From Virgibacillus_R byunsanensis (lineage in GTDB: Bacteria; Bacillota; Bacilli; Bacillales; Amphibacillaceae): a stretch of 64,000 nucleotides of DNA. The notes under the pieces are model-generated. The model had not been told where the DNA came from and searched no databases. It saw only the letters and a list, made by a program, of their open reading frames with translations. The stretch covers positions 124,001 through 188,000 of the forward strand of contig NZ_JBHTKJ010000001.1 of assembly GCF_042675965.1 (NCBI RefSeq), written 5' to 3'. The translations under genes were made by a program, and so were the position numbers. Below, piece after piece: positions 17,985 through 25,311 of the stretch (its first letter is position 1; the number at the start of each line of letters is the position of its first letter).

Positions 17985-18121
17985 AGCGTGTGCAAGAATT
18001 GATTCGATTTGCATTTTCGGCCACGACTGATTGTGCTAACTGGATGATGTCGCGAACATGTGGAAATGTTAACTTTGTTGTAAACATAATCCCCTTCTTT
18101 ACGGGATGTTACGAATTCGCA
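17985..18121 (-). pseudogene. Decayed ArsR-family regulator (3' part)
   Basis: Minus-strand reading gives CEFVTSRKEGDYVYNKV, typical of the wing of ArsR/SmtB repressors; after a frameshift it continues as HVRDIIQLAQSVVAENANRI, typical of the last helix. No intact start or recognition helix remains. Position just upstream of merE suggests a former metal-responsive repressor in the mer operon. Confidence 0.6.
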
Positions 18122-18323
18122 TGTTTTCATACATACCAGTTAACGAGGTTTGTGACTAGTTCACTAACTAATTGGCTCATATTTTTTCTGAATCTAGCAG
18201 TGATAATGTGACTTCTAACCTTGCTGGATTAGATAAATTATAAAAGAATTTCGATACGGTTTCATTTTGAAAATTGCTTTCTATTCATATCCATCACATT
18301 TTCTTCCGTTTCCCTCACTACCC
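18122..18323. other. Short non-coding gap
   Basis: Between ccdA and the ArsR relic. No gene or convincing terminator; probably further decayed remains of the regulator gene. Confidence 0.35.
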
Positions 18324-18995
18324 TTAAAAATTAATCGGACCTGATGTCCAATAGACCAAAAGATAAATACCCGATAAAAGAATGACAACTGCTGTCAGTT
18401 TCTCAATGAAAGAAAGATATTTTCTCAAGAATTGTTGTACTAGGCTTCTTGAAACAAGTGAGAGTATCGTAATAAGTGTGACAACAATCCCCATTCCAAT
18501 GGAGTAAAACACAAAATTCATCATTGTTGTTACAATGGAATGATTGGTCATCGATTGAGAAACAACCAGTAAAAATACCGGCAAGGTACAACTTAACGAG
18601 CCGAACGCATACGCAATCCCGTAAAGGAAAACAGATCCTTTCCCTGAATTAATCTGAAAAGAGATTGTTTTTATTGGCAAGTGTTTACCAAGTAGCATCC
18701 CCAAACCCATTAAGATGAGTAAGGCGGCCACAATGATTGAGAAAACCGGAAAAACAGCATTCAGTGAATGACCTATCCAACTAAGAGCAAATCCTGAAAG
18801 AACAAAGACCAACAAAAATCCTGCTGTCATGGTTATTCCTAACTGAATTCCCTTTGTGATGGACTTTTGATAGGAGTAATCCCCATCTTTACTTCCGATT
18901 AAATAAGAGATATAAGATGGTAACATCGCAACTCCGCAAGGGTTAAATGCGGCTGCTATTCCTATGCTCAGAAGATAGTAAACTGAGATACTCAT
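18324..18995 (-). CDS. CcdA-family cytochrome c biogenesis/thiol-redox membrane protein
   Basis: 223 residues, six or so membrane segments. Cysteine motifs NPCGVAMLPSYISY near residue 18 and GSLSCTLPVFLL near 135 are the CcdA pair. The start ATGA overlaps the stop of the upstream TlpA-like gene by four bases, so the two are translationally coupled and almost surely partners: CcdA supplies electrons to the extracytoplasmic thioredoxin domain. Directly under the merR promoter. A broken duplicate is at 20160-20519. Confidence 0.92.
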   Translation of the reverse strand: MSISVYYLLSIGIAAAFNPCGVAMLPSYISYLIGSKDGDYSYQKSITKGIQLGITMTAGFLLVFVLSGFALSWIGHSLNAVFPVFSIIVAALLILMGLGMLLGKHLPIKTISFQINSGKGSVFLYGIAYAFGSLSCTLPVFLLVVSQSMTNHSIVTTMMNFVFYSIGMGIVVTLITILSLVSRSLVQQFLRKYLSFIEKLTAVVILLSGIYLLVYWTSGPINF

Positions 18996-19495
18996 GGTTG
19001 CACTCCAATATCAGACAAGGCACTTTTTAGTTTTTCAAAAGAAGGATTTACGTCTTGAAAAACTTGTTCTCCTTTTTTATTGATTAAGGCTACTTCTTCT
19101 AATTGCTTTACTTGAAATTGTTTGGTGATTTCTTGGTTTTCATCTAACACATGCGGCCAGTTTCCACCGTATTTTTTTTGAAATTGTGCCAATTGTTCTT
19201 TTGTGTCTATTGAAGGGTCGACATCAACTGTAAGAAGTTGAACTTTATCGCCATACTGTTCATGAATCTGAGCAAATACCTTTTCTAAACCTACACACGT
19301 TGGACACCAAGTAGCCATGAAGTAAATTAACGTTGGTTTTTTTTCTGATAAATTTATTGTTTGTCCATTAATACTTTTCACATTAAATTCCTGTGCTATT
19401 GTTTCAGTTTTCTCTGGTGTCTCTGGAGAATTTGAATTACACGCAGATAGAAATACAATCAACAAAAATAAACTGAGTACCCATTTATTCTTCAA
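18992..19495 (-). CDS. TlpA-like thioredoxin-fold lipoprotein
   Basis: 167 residues, TTG start with AAAGGAGGATC upstream, overlapping the end of merR. Lipobox LSAC at about residue 19, then a thioredoxin fold with the redox motif ATWCPTCVG near residue 66. It should be anchored on the outer membrane face and receive electrons from the CcdA protein encoded next. Expression under MerR suggests a role in keeping extracytoplasmic thiols or metal-binding cysteines reduced. A diverged intact paralogue lies at 20519-21019. Confidence 0.92.
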   Translation of the reverse strand: MKNKWVLSLFLLIVFLSACNSNSPETPEKTETIAQEFNVKSINGQTINLSEKKPTLIYFMATWCPTCVGLEKVFAQIHEQYGDKVQLLTVDVDPSIDTKEQLAQFQKKYGGNWPHVLDENQEITKQFQVKQLEEVALINKKGEQVFQDVNPSFEKLKSALSDIGVQP

Positions 19496-19901
19496 TTAGA
19501 TCCTCCTTTGTTATTAAAGACTCGAAAATAGGACACTCATAAATTTCTTTTTCATCCGGGCATCTCTTACGTAAGTCGTCTAACATTTTCTTGATTTGAA
19601 TTAAGTCTTTAATTTTTTTCTCAATTTCATCTAGTTTCTGCGTTGTAAAATCATACATGTTCAGACATCTATTTGGATCTTTATCCACAACTCCAAGAAG
19701 CCGGTTTATTTCATTCAAGGAAAAATCCAACCCCTGCATACGTTTTATAAAATGGATACGTTCGGCTGCTTCTTCAGGATACAAACGGTAACCGGATTCG
19801 GTTCGTGGAGGTTCAAGGATCACCCCTATACGCTCATAATAACGTATAGTTTCTTTATTAACGTTACATTCTTTAGCTAATTCTCCTATTCGATAACTCA
19901 T
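19485..19901 (-). CDS. merR: MerR mercury-responsive regulator
   Basis: 138 residues. N-terminal MerR winged helix ([25 protein letters not shown]), coiled-coil dimerisation helix, and three cysteines at the Hg-binding positions (NRCLNM, then KRCPDEKEIYECPIF). In the family one Hg(II) is bound by Cys from both subunits and the protein then untwists a promoter with an over-long spacer. Such a promoter lies immediately upstream (19922-19953). First gene of merR-tlpA-ccdA. A decayed copy is at 21050-21332. Confidence 0.96.
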   Translation of the reverse strand: MSYRIGELAKECNVNKETIRYYERIGVILEPPRTESGYRLYPEEAAERIHFIKRMQGLDFSLNEINRLLGVVDKDPNRCLNMYDFTTQKLDEIEKKIKDLIQIKKMLDDLRKRCPDEKEIYECPIFESLITKEDLIEE

Positions 19902-19921
19902 ACCAATTCACCTCAATAAAA

Positions 19922-19953
19922 AGTATAAACCCTGTACCATAGTACAGTGTCAA
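19922..19953 (-). promoter_or_regulatory. MerR operator/promoter
   Basis: On the minus strand, TTGACA, then a long spacer of about 20 bases containing the perfect dyad CTGTAC-TATG-GTACAG, then TATACT. A 19-20 base spacer with the dyad between -35 and -10 is the hallmark of MerR-activated promoters. It drives merR-tlpA-ccdA and probably the following merE-merA. Confidence 0.93.
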
Positions 19954-20135
19954 GTCTTTGCTTTATTCTTCATTAGTTTTCGCGATTTTCTATATCTCGG
20001 TGTCGAAACAATACTAATTTTAGTATTGGGATGTAGATAAATGAATAAAACATACCAAAAGATGAACCTGTTCCTCCAACTTTTTCCTTTGCATGCATTA
20101 CTTGTAGGTTAGGCTAATGTTTGGAGATGTAGTAA

Positions 20136-20196
20136 ATGGATAATTATGTAAAATAAATCAAACTTTAACTAATTAGGAAGGTAAACCGTTAGAGGA
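20136..20196 (+). pseudogene. 5' relic of the conserved hypothetical gene at 21571
   Basis: ATGGATAATTATGTAAA followed by GGGAAGG-like sequence and AACCGTTAGAGGAGCC closely matches 21571-21635, but with an early stop and then an abrupt switch into a broken ccdA copy. This junction marks the boundary of an internal duplication. The flanking 19920-20135 stretch likewise matches 21352-21570. Confidence 0.75.
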
Positions 20197-20519
20197 GCCA
20201 CCGGTAAATGTTTTTCCATTAACATACCTAGACCAAATAATAAGCAAAACAGCGGTAACCCATGATAGGAAGGGCAGATAATCTACTAGCCCTCAACCAA
20301 GTAAACTAGTTAAAAATCCAGCTGCTACAACAACGATTAAAAAGTCGACAGTCATAGCAACGCCCAATCCCATTTCCTTTATTATGGCAGACCAATTTGA
20401 CACTTTTTTATCATCTAAACCAATCAGATAGGAGATGTAGGAAGGTAACATTGCATTACCGCAGGAATAAATGCAGCTGCAATTCCTGTGGTGAAAACAA
20501 TCCAAAGTGAAATGCCCAT
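20160..20519 (-). pseudogene. Decayed ccdA copy
   Basis: Starts at ATG 20519, overlapping the stop of the second TlpA gene. The first residues and MLPSYISYLIG match the intact CcdA at 18324-18995. A base is lost around the NPCG motif (reads as two frames), a stop follows FLTSLLG, and further downstream the frame shifts again before the sequence ends at the duplication boundary near 20196. Not functional. Confidence 0.85.
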
Positions 20520-21019
20520 TATTCCACCAAAATTTTAGCCAAAGCCTCCTGAACTTCTATCAATGAAGGATTGACTGCTCTGAAAACTTCTTTGTAATTT
20601 TGATCTACTAATACCGTCTCTTCCAATTGTTTCACTCCAAATTCGTGAGTAATTGTCCGATCTTCATTATCTAATATATGTGACCAGTCTCCACCGAATT
20701 TTTTCTGGAACTTAGCGAGCCCCTCTACTGTATCCATATATGGATCAAGATCAACCGTTATAATTTGAACTTCTGGATAAAGTCTAGACACATCATTAAG
20801 CATGATTTCTCCATCCTTACAAGTCGGACACGAAGCAGACATAAAGTACACTAAACTCGGTTGGTCGTCAGCTAACCGCACCCTCTTCCCCTTAATATCC
20901 TTTGCATCTATGCTTAATTGGTTTTCGTTTTCGCTATCGCTACCACTACCACTTGATGTGCATGCTGTTAATACTAACAAAAGAAATAATAGAGATATTA
21001 ATGTTAGGCGAGCTTTCAT
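20519..21019 (-). CDS. Second TlpA-like thioredoxin-fold lipoprotein
   Basis: 166 residues, ATG with AGGAGG upstream. Lipobox LTAC near residue 20, a Ser/Gly/Glu-rich linker, then a thioredoxin fold with SASCPTCKDG. About half identical by eye to the TlpA-like protein at 18992-19495, including the FGGDWSHILD and FGVKQLEE stretches. Its ccdA partner downstream and merR upstream are both broken, so it is an intact survivor of a decayed duplicate operon; whether it is expressed is doubtful. Confidence 0.85.
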   Translation of the reverse strand: MKARLTLISLLFLLLVLTACTSSGSGSDSENENQLSIDAKDIKGKRVRLADDQPSLVYFMSASCPTCKDGEIMLNDVSRLYPEVQIITVDLDPYMDTVEGLAKFQKKFGGDWSHILDNEDRTITHEFGVKQLEETVLVDQNYKEVFRAVNPSLIEVQEALAKILVE

Positions 21020-21049
21020 TTGTCGTACCTCCTATAGGATTCAGTTACT

Positions 21050-21332
21050 CATAATTTTTTCTTTATTTCATCAGTTTTTTCGTTGTAAAATCATTCAGAC
21101 ATCTATTTTGATCTTTATCCACAACTCCAAGAATCGGTTTACTTTATTCAAGGAAATCCAACCCCTGCATACGTTTTATAAAATGGATACAATCGGCTGT
21201 TTCTTCAGGATACAAAAGGTAACCGGATCCAGTTCGTGGAGGTTCAGGGTTACCCCTATACGCTCATAATAACGTACTGTTTCTTTATTAATGTCACATT
21301 CTTTAGCTAATTCTCCTATTCGATAAACTCAT
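21050..21332 (-). pseudogene. Decayed merR copy
   Basis: Recognisable as MerR over its whole visible length ([35 protein letters not shown]), but with an extra base after the start and several single-base losses. The 3' part is cut short before the TlpA gene. Its operator at 21354-21385 is also altered. Confidence 0.88.
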
Positions 21333-21353
21333 ATACCAACTCACCTCAGTAAA

Positions 21354-21385
21354 AGTATAAACCCTGTACCATAGTACGGTGTCAA
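21354..21385 (-). promoter_or_regulatory. Duplicate MerR-type operator (one dyad mismatch)
   Basis: Minus strand TTGACA, CCGTACTATGGTACAG and TATACT, the same layout as 19922-19953 with one change in the dyad. It could still be bound by MerR made from the intact gene and might drive the second TlpA gene. Confidence 0.8.
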
Positions 21386-21570
21386 GTCTTTGCTTTTTTC
21401 TCCATTTAATTTTCTGTATCCCGGTATCCTCCAATATCGATACAACAATCCTAATTTTAGTTTTGAGATGTTGGAAAAAAAAAAAATATACTAATAAATA
21501 AACTGTTCCTTCAATTTAATCCTTTGCATACACTATTTTTAGGTTAGGCCAATGTTTGGAGGTATTACAA

Positions 21571-22086
21571 ATGGATAACTATGTAAATCAAATTTTATAT
21601 TATTGGGAAGGTAAACCGTTAGAGGGAGCCAAAACAATTATCCAAAAATATGGTTACCCTCATGAAGCAACAATGAGTAGACTGATTTGGTATAACAACG
21701 GACCATGGAAGCGTACGATTATCCACCGTGATACAGTACCACATAATTTTCCGACACCACATCTTGATTTTTTAGAACAAACCATTGATTATAGAGTTCC
21801 TGTAAACTTATTTGATGATGTAGCTGCCTTTGATGGAAGTGTTTATTTGGATCGTACAAAAGGGGAAGCTTCTGCAACGTGCCATAAAGAAGCGATGAAC
21901 TTATTATCTCTAAATTTACTAAGTGATATCGTGACAGGTAAACTGGATGTTCAAGGAGCAAAGATGTTTTATGCTCAGACAGCTTATATGTTTAGTGAAT
22001 ATAATATTTCCTCCCCTTATACAGAAGGTCTCCTTTTTCCGAAACAATTTAATACCGCAGACCCAGGAATCATTTATTTTAAATAA
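21571..22086 (+). CDS. Conserved hypothetical protein of the mer region
   Basis: 171 residues from ATG 21571 with TTGGAGGT upstream. Soluble and acidic, with notable stretches YYWEGKPLEGA, YNNGPWKRTIIH and TPHLDFLEQTIDYRVP. I recall similar proteins annotated only as hypothetical; I cannot assign a fold or reaction. It is read divergently from the MerR-type operators, about 190 bases away. A truncated relic of the same gene sits beside the other operator, so gene and operator were duplicated together. Confidence 0.82.
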   Translation: MDNYVNQILYYWEGKPLEGAKTIIQKYGYPHEATMSRLIWYNNGPWKRTIIHRDTVPHNFPTPHLDFLEQTIDYRVPVNLFDDVAAFDGSVYLDRTKGEASATCHKEAMNLLSLNLLSDIVTGKLDVQGAKMFYAQTAYMFSEYNISSPYTEGLLFPKQFNTADPGIIYFK

Positions 22087-22274
22087 CAATGTTAACTACT
22101 TTTCCTTCTAGGGATGCCACTAACATTTCGGAATTTTGTAAGCTAAGCAAATTTGGTAAGGAAAAGTTTGATTTCATCATTGTACATGCTTGAAATCGCT
22201 CCCTTGTTTTTCACTAAAAAATCTGAAGAAGAGTTTTTCAATGGTTATAAAGAATAATAGAATTTTTCTGATGA
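22087..22274. other. Gap with possible 3' gene remnant
   Basis: A short plus-strand reading ending at about 22259 (SLYMLEIAPLFFTKKSEEEF) looks protein-like but has no start or ribosome binding site. It may be the tail of a deleted gene. Nothing else seen. Confidence 0.3.
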
Positions 22275-22601
22275 TTATTGACGTGGGCCCCATAGCATAA
22301 TTGAAACCCCAATTAGACAAAGGCTTGCACCAATCCAATCATATAAATCGGGAGTTTTCTTATCAATTCCCCATCCCCATAAAACAGCAAGAATGATAAA
22401 TACCCCTCCATAGGCAGCATAAACCCTACCGAACGAAGGGAATGTTTGAAATGTAGCAATAACACCATATAAAGCTAAGGCTATGCCTCCGAAGGCTCCC
22501 CAATAAAATGGCTTACCTTCTCTTAACCATACCCAAATTAAATAACCACCACCAATCTCGGCTAGACCTGCTAGTAAAAATAAAATAATAGTAATTGTCA
22601 C
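22275..22601 (-). CDS. YnfA/UPF0060-family small membrane protein
   Basis: 108 residues from GTG 22601 with AAAGGAAG upstream. Four hydrophobic segments. The family signature [22 protein letters not shown] opens the protein, and YAAYGGVFI and [11 protein letters not shown] follow. The family resembles small multidrug-resistance transporters, but its substrate is unsettled. A truncated second copy is at 11193-11291. Confidence 0.92.
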   Translation of the reverse strand: MTITIILFLLAGLAEIGGGYLIWVWLREGKPFYWGAFGGIALALYGVIATFQTFPSFGRVYAAYGGVFIILAVLWGWGIDKKTPDLYDWIGASLCLIGVSIMLWGPRQ

Positions 22602-22885
22602 TATTACACTTCCTTTATCGTTAATATATAAATCATAACATGGGGTATGGAGCACTGTGTATCCGAGTCAATTTACAAAAGAGTTTTTAAATAAAGAATT
22701 ACTCCCACACATTTCACCTCTAGGATTGCGAACATATTAATTTTATTGAAGAATATAAACATCAAACTTTTTTATATAGCTACAAAGGTTAAAAGAGGTC
22801 AATAATGCACTTCTTCTGCTTTAATAAACTATTTATATATTTTTTTAAATGTTTTTGTAAAGACTAATGAAAAAAGGAGTTAACT
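22602..22885. other. Intergenic region before the ligase gene
   Basis: About 280 AT-rich bases between divergent genes; expected to hold promoters for both, but none is convincing by eye. Confidence 0.4.
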
Positions 22886-23827
22886 ATGAAATTTAAGCCT
22901 ATTATTCCCTTTGAACCTGTCTCCTCAGAAGATATTCCAAAAGGATCAGAATGGATATCACAAATTAAATGGGATGGAGTTAGGGTTTTAACATACGTTG
23001 ATGGACATGAAATAATGCTATTCAATAGAAAACTTAATGAGCGCACATTCCATTATCCGGAATTAAAAAATATTACGTCGCTTACTTCTGCTAAGTCAGT
23101 TATTTTTGATGGTGAAGTTATTGCCCTTGATAAGGAAGGTAAACCCTCATTTCATGAAGTTATGAAACGTGATGGAATACGGCGAATGGATCGAGTAAAT
23201 GATATTGCTAAAGATGTTCCAATTTATTATATGATTTTTGATATTATTTTTTTAAATGATGAATGGATTAATGAATATTCATTAAAGGATAGGCTTAATT
23301 TACTTTTAAACAGTATAGATCCCAATGAACATATACAAATAGTACCCTCTAATAGCGATGGGCCTAGTTTATATGAGGTTGCCAAACAACACGATTTGGA
23401 AGGGATTATAAGTAAGAACCTTTCTAGTAGATACATTATAAACGGAAAAAATGCTGATTGGAGAAAAATAAAGAATTATAAGGACCTTATTGCTGTAATT
23501 GGTGGAGTTACTTATCGAAATGGGGTAGTCAATTCTATGCTACTCGGTCTTTATGATAATAAAAATCAGTTTTGGTACATTGGAAATGTTGGAACTGGAA
23601 AACTAACTAGGGCTGAATGGCAAGAATTCACTAAAGGAATTGAACCCTTCAAAACAGATAATAAACCATTTATAAATAAACCCGAAAGATTAAATAAGGC
23701 GCAATGGCTTCAACCTCTAATAACAGTTAAAGTCCAATATATGGAATGGCCAAAAGGCCATTCACTGAGGCAACCTAGTATTCAATCTTTTGTAAGTGCA
23801 GATCCAAAAATGTGCAAACTTAACTGA
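22886..23827 (+). CDS. ATP-dependent DNA ligase (LigD-type ligase domain, stand-alone)
   Basis: 313 residues, AAAAAGGAG upstream. Complete two-domain ligase: nucleotidyltransferase with motif I IKWDGVRVLTY (lysine nucleophile), FNRKLNERT, motif III VIFDGEVIALD, motif IV LEGIISKN, motif V ADWRKIKNYKD; then an OB-fold (about 205-313) ending in the usual EWPKGHSLRQPS. It should seal nicks or broken ends using ATP. The next gene, 15 bases on, supplies a LigD-type polymerase. The pair lies within 0.5-2.5 kb of the element's right end and carries the same activities as the ligD gene the element disrupts. Confidence 0.93.
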   Translation: MKFKPIIPFEPVSSEDIPKGSEWISQIKWDGVRVLTYVDGHEIMLFNRKLNERTFHYPELKNITSLTSAKSVIFDGEVIALDKEGKPSFHEVMKRDGIRRMDRVNDIAKDVPIYYMIFDIIFLNDEWINEYSLKDRLNLLLNSIDPNEHIQIVPSNSDGPSLYEVAKQHDLEGIISKNLSSRYIINGKNADWRKIKNYKDLIAVIGGVTYRNGVVNSMLLGLYDNKNQFWYIGNVGTGKLTRAEWQEFTKGIEPFKTDNKPFINKPERLNKAQWLQPLITVKVQYMEWPKGHSLRQPSIQSFVSADPKMCKLN

Positions 23828-23842
23828 AGAGGATGGACATAT

Positions 23843-25093
23843 ATGATTGAGAAGAATATCCCAAACAAATTATTTCCCGTAAGAGAATCAGCTTATAAAG
23901 GCTTATTTTTCATCTTGGGAATGAAAACGCAAGATAATGAATTTCTATTAGGTATTCAAAAAGGAAATATTATTGTCCACATAGGTACCTTTTCTAAAGG
24001 TCTAAAGAAGAGTGAACGAAACTCTTTGATTGAGGCGATAAATAAAAATCAAAATACTTCTGAACATGATACCGTTTCTATCGAACCTGCTATATGTGTG
24101 GAGATTTATTTTAAAACCATAGTAGATAATCAATTAGTGGATCCTAATTTTCATTCTTTCCAACTGAACTTAAATTGGTATGAATGCACTTGGGATAGGC
24201 TTCTTTTAGATAATAACTCAACTAATATCCAAGGGAAAATTACCCATCCAGATAAAACAATATGGGAAACTCCTTTTATCAATAAAGAAAGCTATATTTC
24301 CTACTTAATTCAAGTTTCTTCTTATATACTTCCATTCTTAAGAAGTAGGGCTTTAACTACTATAAGATATCCCCATGGAGTCCCTGGAGAATCCTTTTAC
24401 CAAAAGAACTGCCCTGAGTATGCCCCTAGTTTTGTTAACACAGTAAATAAAGATGGTATTAATTACATTGTTTGCAATGATTCACCAACATTACACTGGT
24501 TAGGAAACCAGATGACAATAGAGTACCATGTTCCTTTCCAAACCGTGGAAAGTAATAATCCTTTAGAAATTGTATTTGACTTAGATCCACCTAATAAAGC
24601 TGGACTCCCTTTAGCAATAAAAGCAGCAATAGAAATGAAAAAAATATTCGATAAATTTGAGATTATAAGCTATCCTAAACTTTCTGGTAGCAAAGGTCTT
24701 CAAATCCATATACCTATTATTGATACCTCATTAACATATGATGAAACCAGAGTATTTACAGAATTCATAGCTAAATATCTAGTAGAAAAGTATCCGAATA
24801 GTTTTACAATAGAAAGGCTTAAAAAAAATAGAGGCAAAAAGCTTTACATTGACTATATTCAGCACGCAGAGGGAAAAACAATAATTTGTCCTTACTCGCC
24901 CAGAGGACGGGAAAATGCAACTGTTGCAGCCCCATTATTTTGGGACGAGGTTAACGAAAACCTGAAGATTGAAAGATATAATGTTCCATTTGTTTTAGAT
25001 CGCCTCTCCAATAATAATTGTCCCTTTGGAGATTTTTTTGAACAAACTAATTCTACTTTGAAAAACATTATTGTTTCGTTAAAGACAAAATAA
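23843..25093 (+). CDS. LigD-type primase/polymerase with N-terminal OB-fold remnant
   Basis: 416 residues, GAGGATGG upstream. Residues about 18-130 match the OB-fold region of Bacillus LigD (for example SIEPAICVEIYF, WYECTWDRLLLD) but no nucleotidyltransferase domain precedes it. Residues about 135-416 are the archaeo-eukaryotic primase-type polymerase domain: TTIRYPHGVPGESFYQKN, IVFDLDPPN with the metal-binding aspartates, KLSGSKGLQIHIP, YIDYIQHAEGKT. It should add nucleotides at broken ends during end joining. It looks like a LigD that lost its adenylating domain and is paired with the separate ligase just upstream. Confidence 0.9.
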   Translation: MIEKNIPNKLFPVRESAYKGLFFILGMKTQDNEFLLGIQKGNIIVHIGTFSKGLKKSERNSLIEAINKNQNTSEHDTVSIEPAICVEIYFKTIVDNQLVDPNFHSFQLNLNWYECTWDRLLLDNNSTNIQGKITHPDKTIWETPFINKESYISYLIQVSSYILPFLRSRALTTIRYPHGVPGESFYQKNCPEYAPSFVNTVNKDGINYIVCNDSPTLHWLGNQMTIEYHVPFQTVESNNPLEIVFDLDPPNKAGLPLAIKAAIEMKKIFDKFEIISYPKLSGSKGLQIHIPIIDTSLTYDETRVFTEFIAKYLVEKYPNSFTIERLKKNRGKKLYIDYIQHAEGKTIICPYSPRGRENATVAAPLFWDEVNENLKIERYNVPFVLDRLSNNNCPFGDFFEQTNSTLKNIIVSLKTK

Positions 25094-25298
25094 GGGATAA
25101 AAGTACATAAAAAATTTTGTGCATTTTTTATTTAAGGCCCCAATATTAAAGATAAATTTTTCAGTAATATTTACTAGTACGTGTTTATAAATCTGCAATA
25201 CTTAATGTATTTATCCCATTTTCTTATTTTATAATGGGCAAAATTAACAACAATCCATATAGTGCAGCCTTTTTTACTTTTGCCCACTATATATATAA
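25094..25298. other. Right-end region of the element
   Basis: AT-rich, no gene. The only notable structure is the terminal TGTACAA and the alternating (AT) tract just inside it. An open frame from 25234 runs through the junction into the ligD remainder but has no ribosome binding site. Confidence 0.6.
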
Positions 25299-25311
25299 TG
25301 TACAAGTGATT
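25299..25311 (+). mobile_element. Right junction of Tn554-like element
   Basis: Element end TGTACAA (25299-25305) followed by core GTGATT (25306-25311), then ligD resumes with TTTGATATT. The core differs from the left core TGTGTC, as expected if one core was brought in from a previous insertion site. Confidence 0.8.

Larger units (their letters stand above)
3671..25305. mobile_element. Tn554-like recombinase-trio element inserted in ligD
   Basis: 21,635-bp insertion bounded by TTGTACA/TGTACAA ends and different 6-base cores, within host ligD. Left-end genes are three tyrosine recombinases and a coiled-coil protein, all on the plus strand. Cargo covers mercury and thiol redox functions, YnfA-family genes, and at the right end a DNA ligase and an OB/polymerase protein. 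Like Tn554 (known to insert in a gene, use a 6-base core and leave no classic target duplication), it appears to use a protein-coding attachment site. Several cargo genes are duplicated and decayed. Confidence 0.85.

Noticed and set aside
22155..22259. Short protein-like reading SLYMLEIAPLFFTKKSEEEF
   Set aside because: No start, no ribosome binding site, no recognised family; mentioned only as a possible gene tail.
22886..25093. Idea that the ligase/polymerase pair is an old host operon next to ligD rather than cargo
   Set aside because: The two halves of host ligD lie outside on both sides (3664 and 25312) and join in frame, so everything between is inserted. Later nested insertion cannot be fully excluded.
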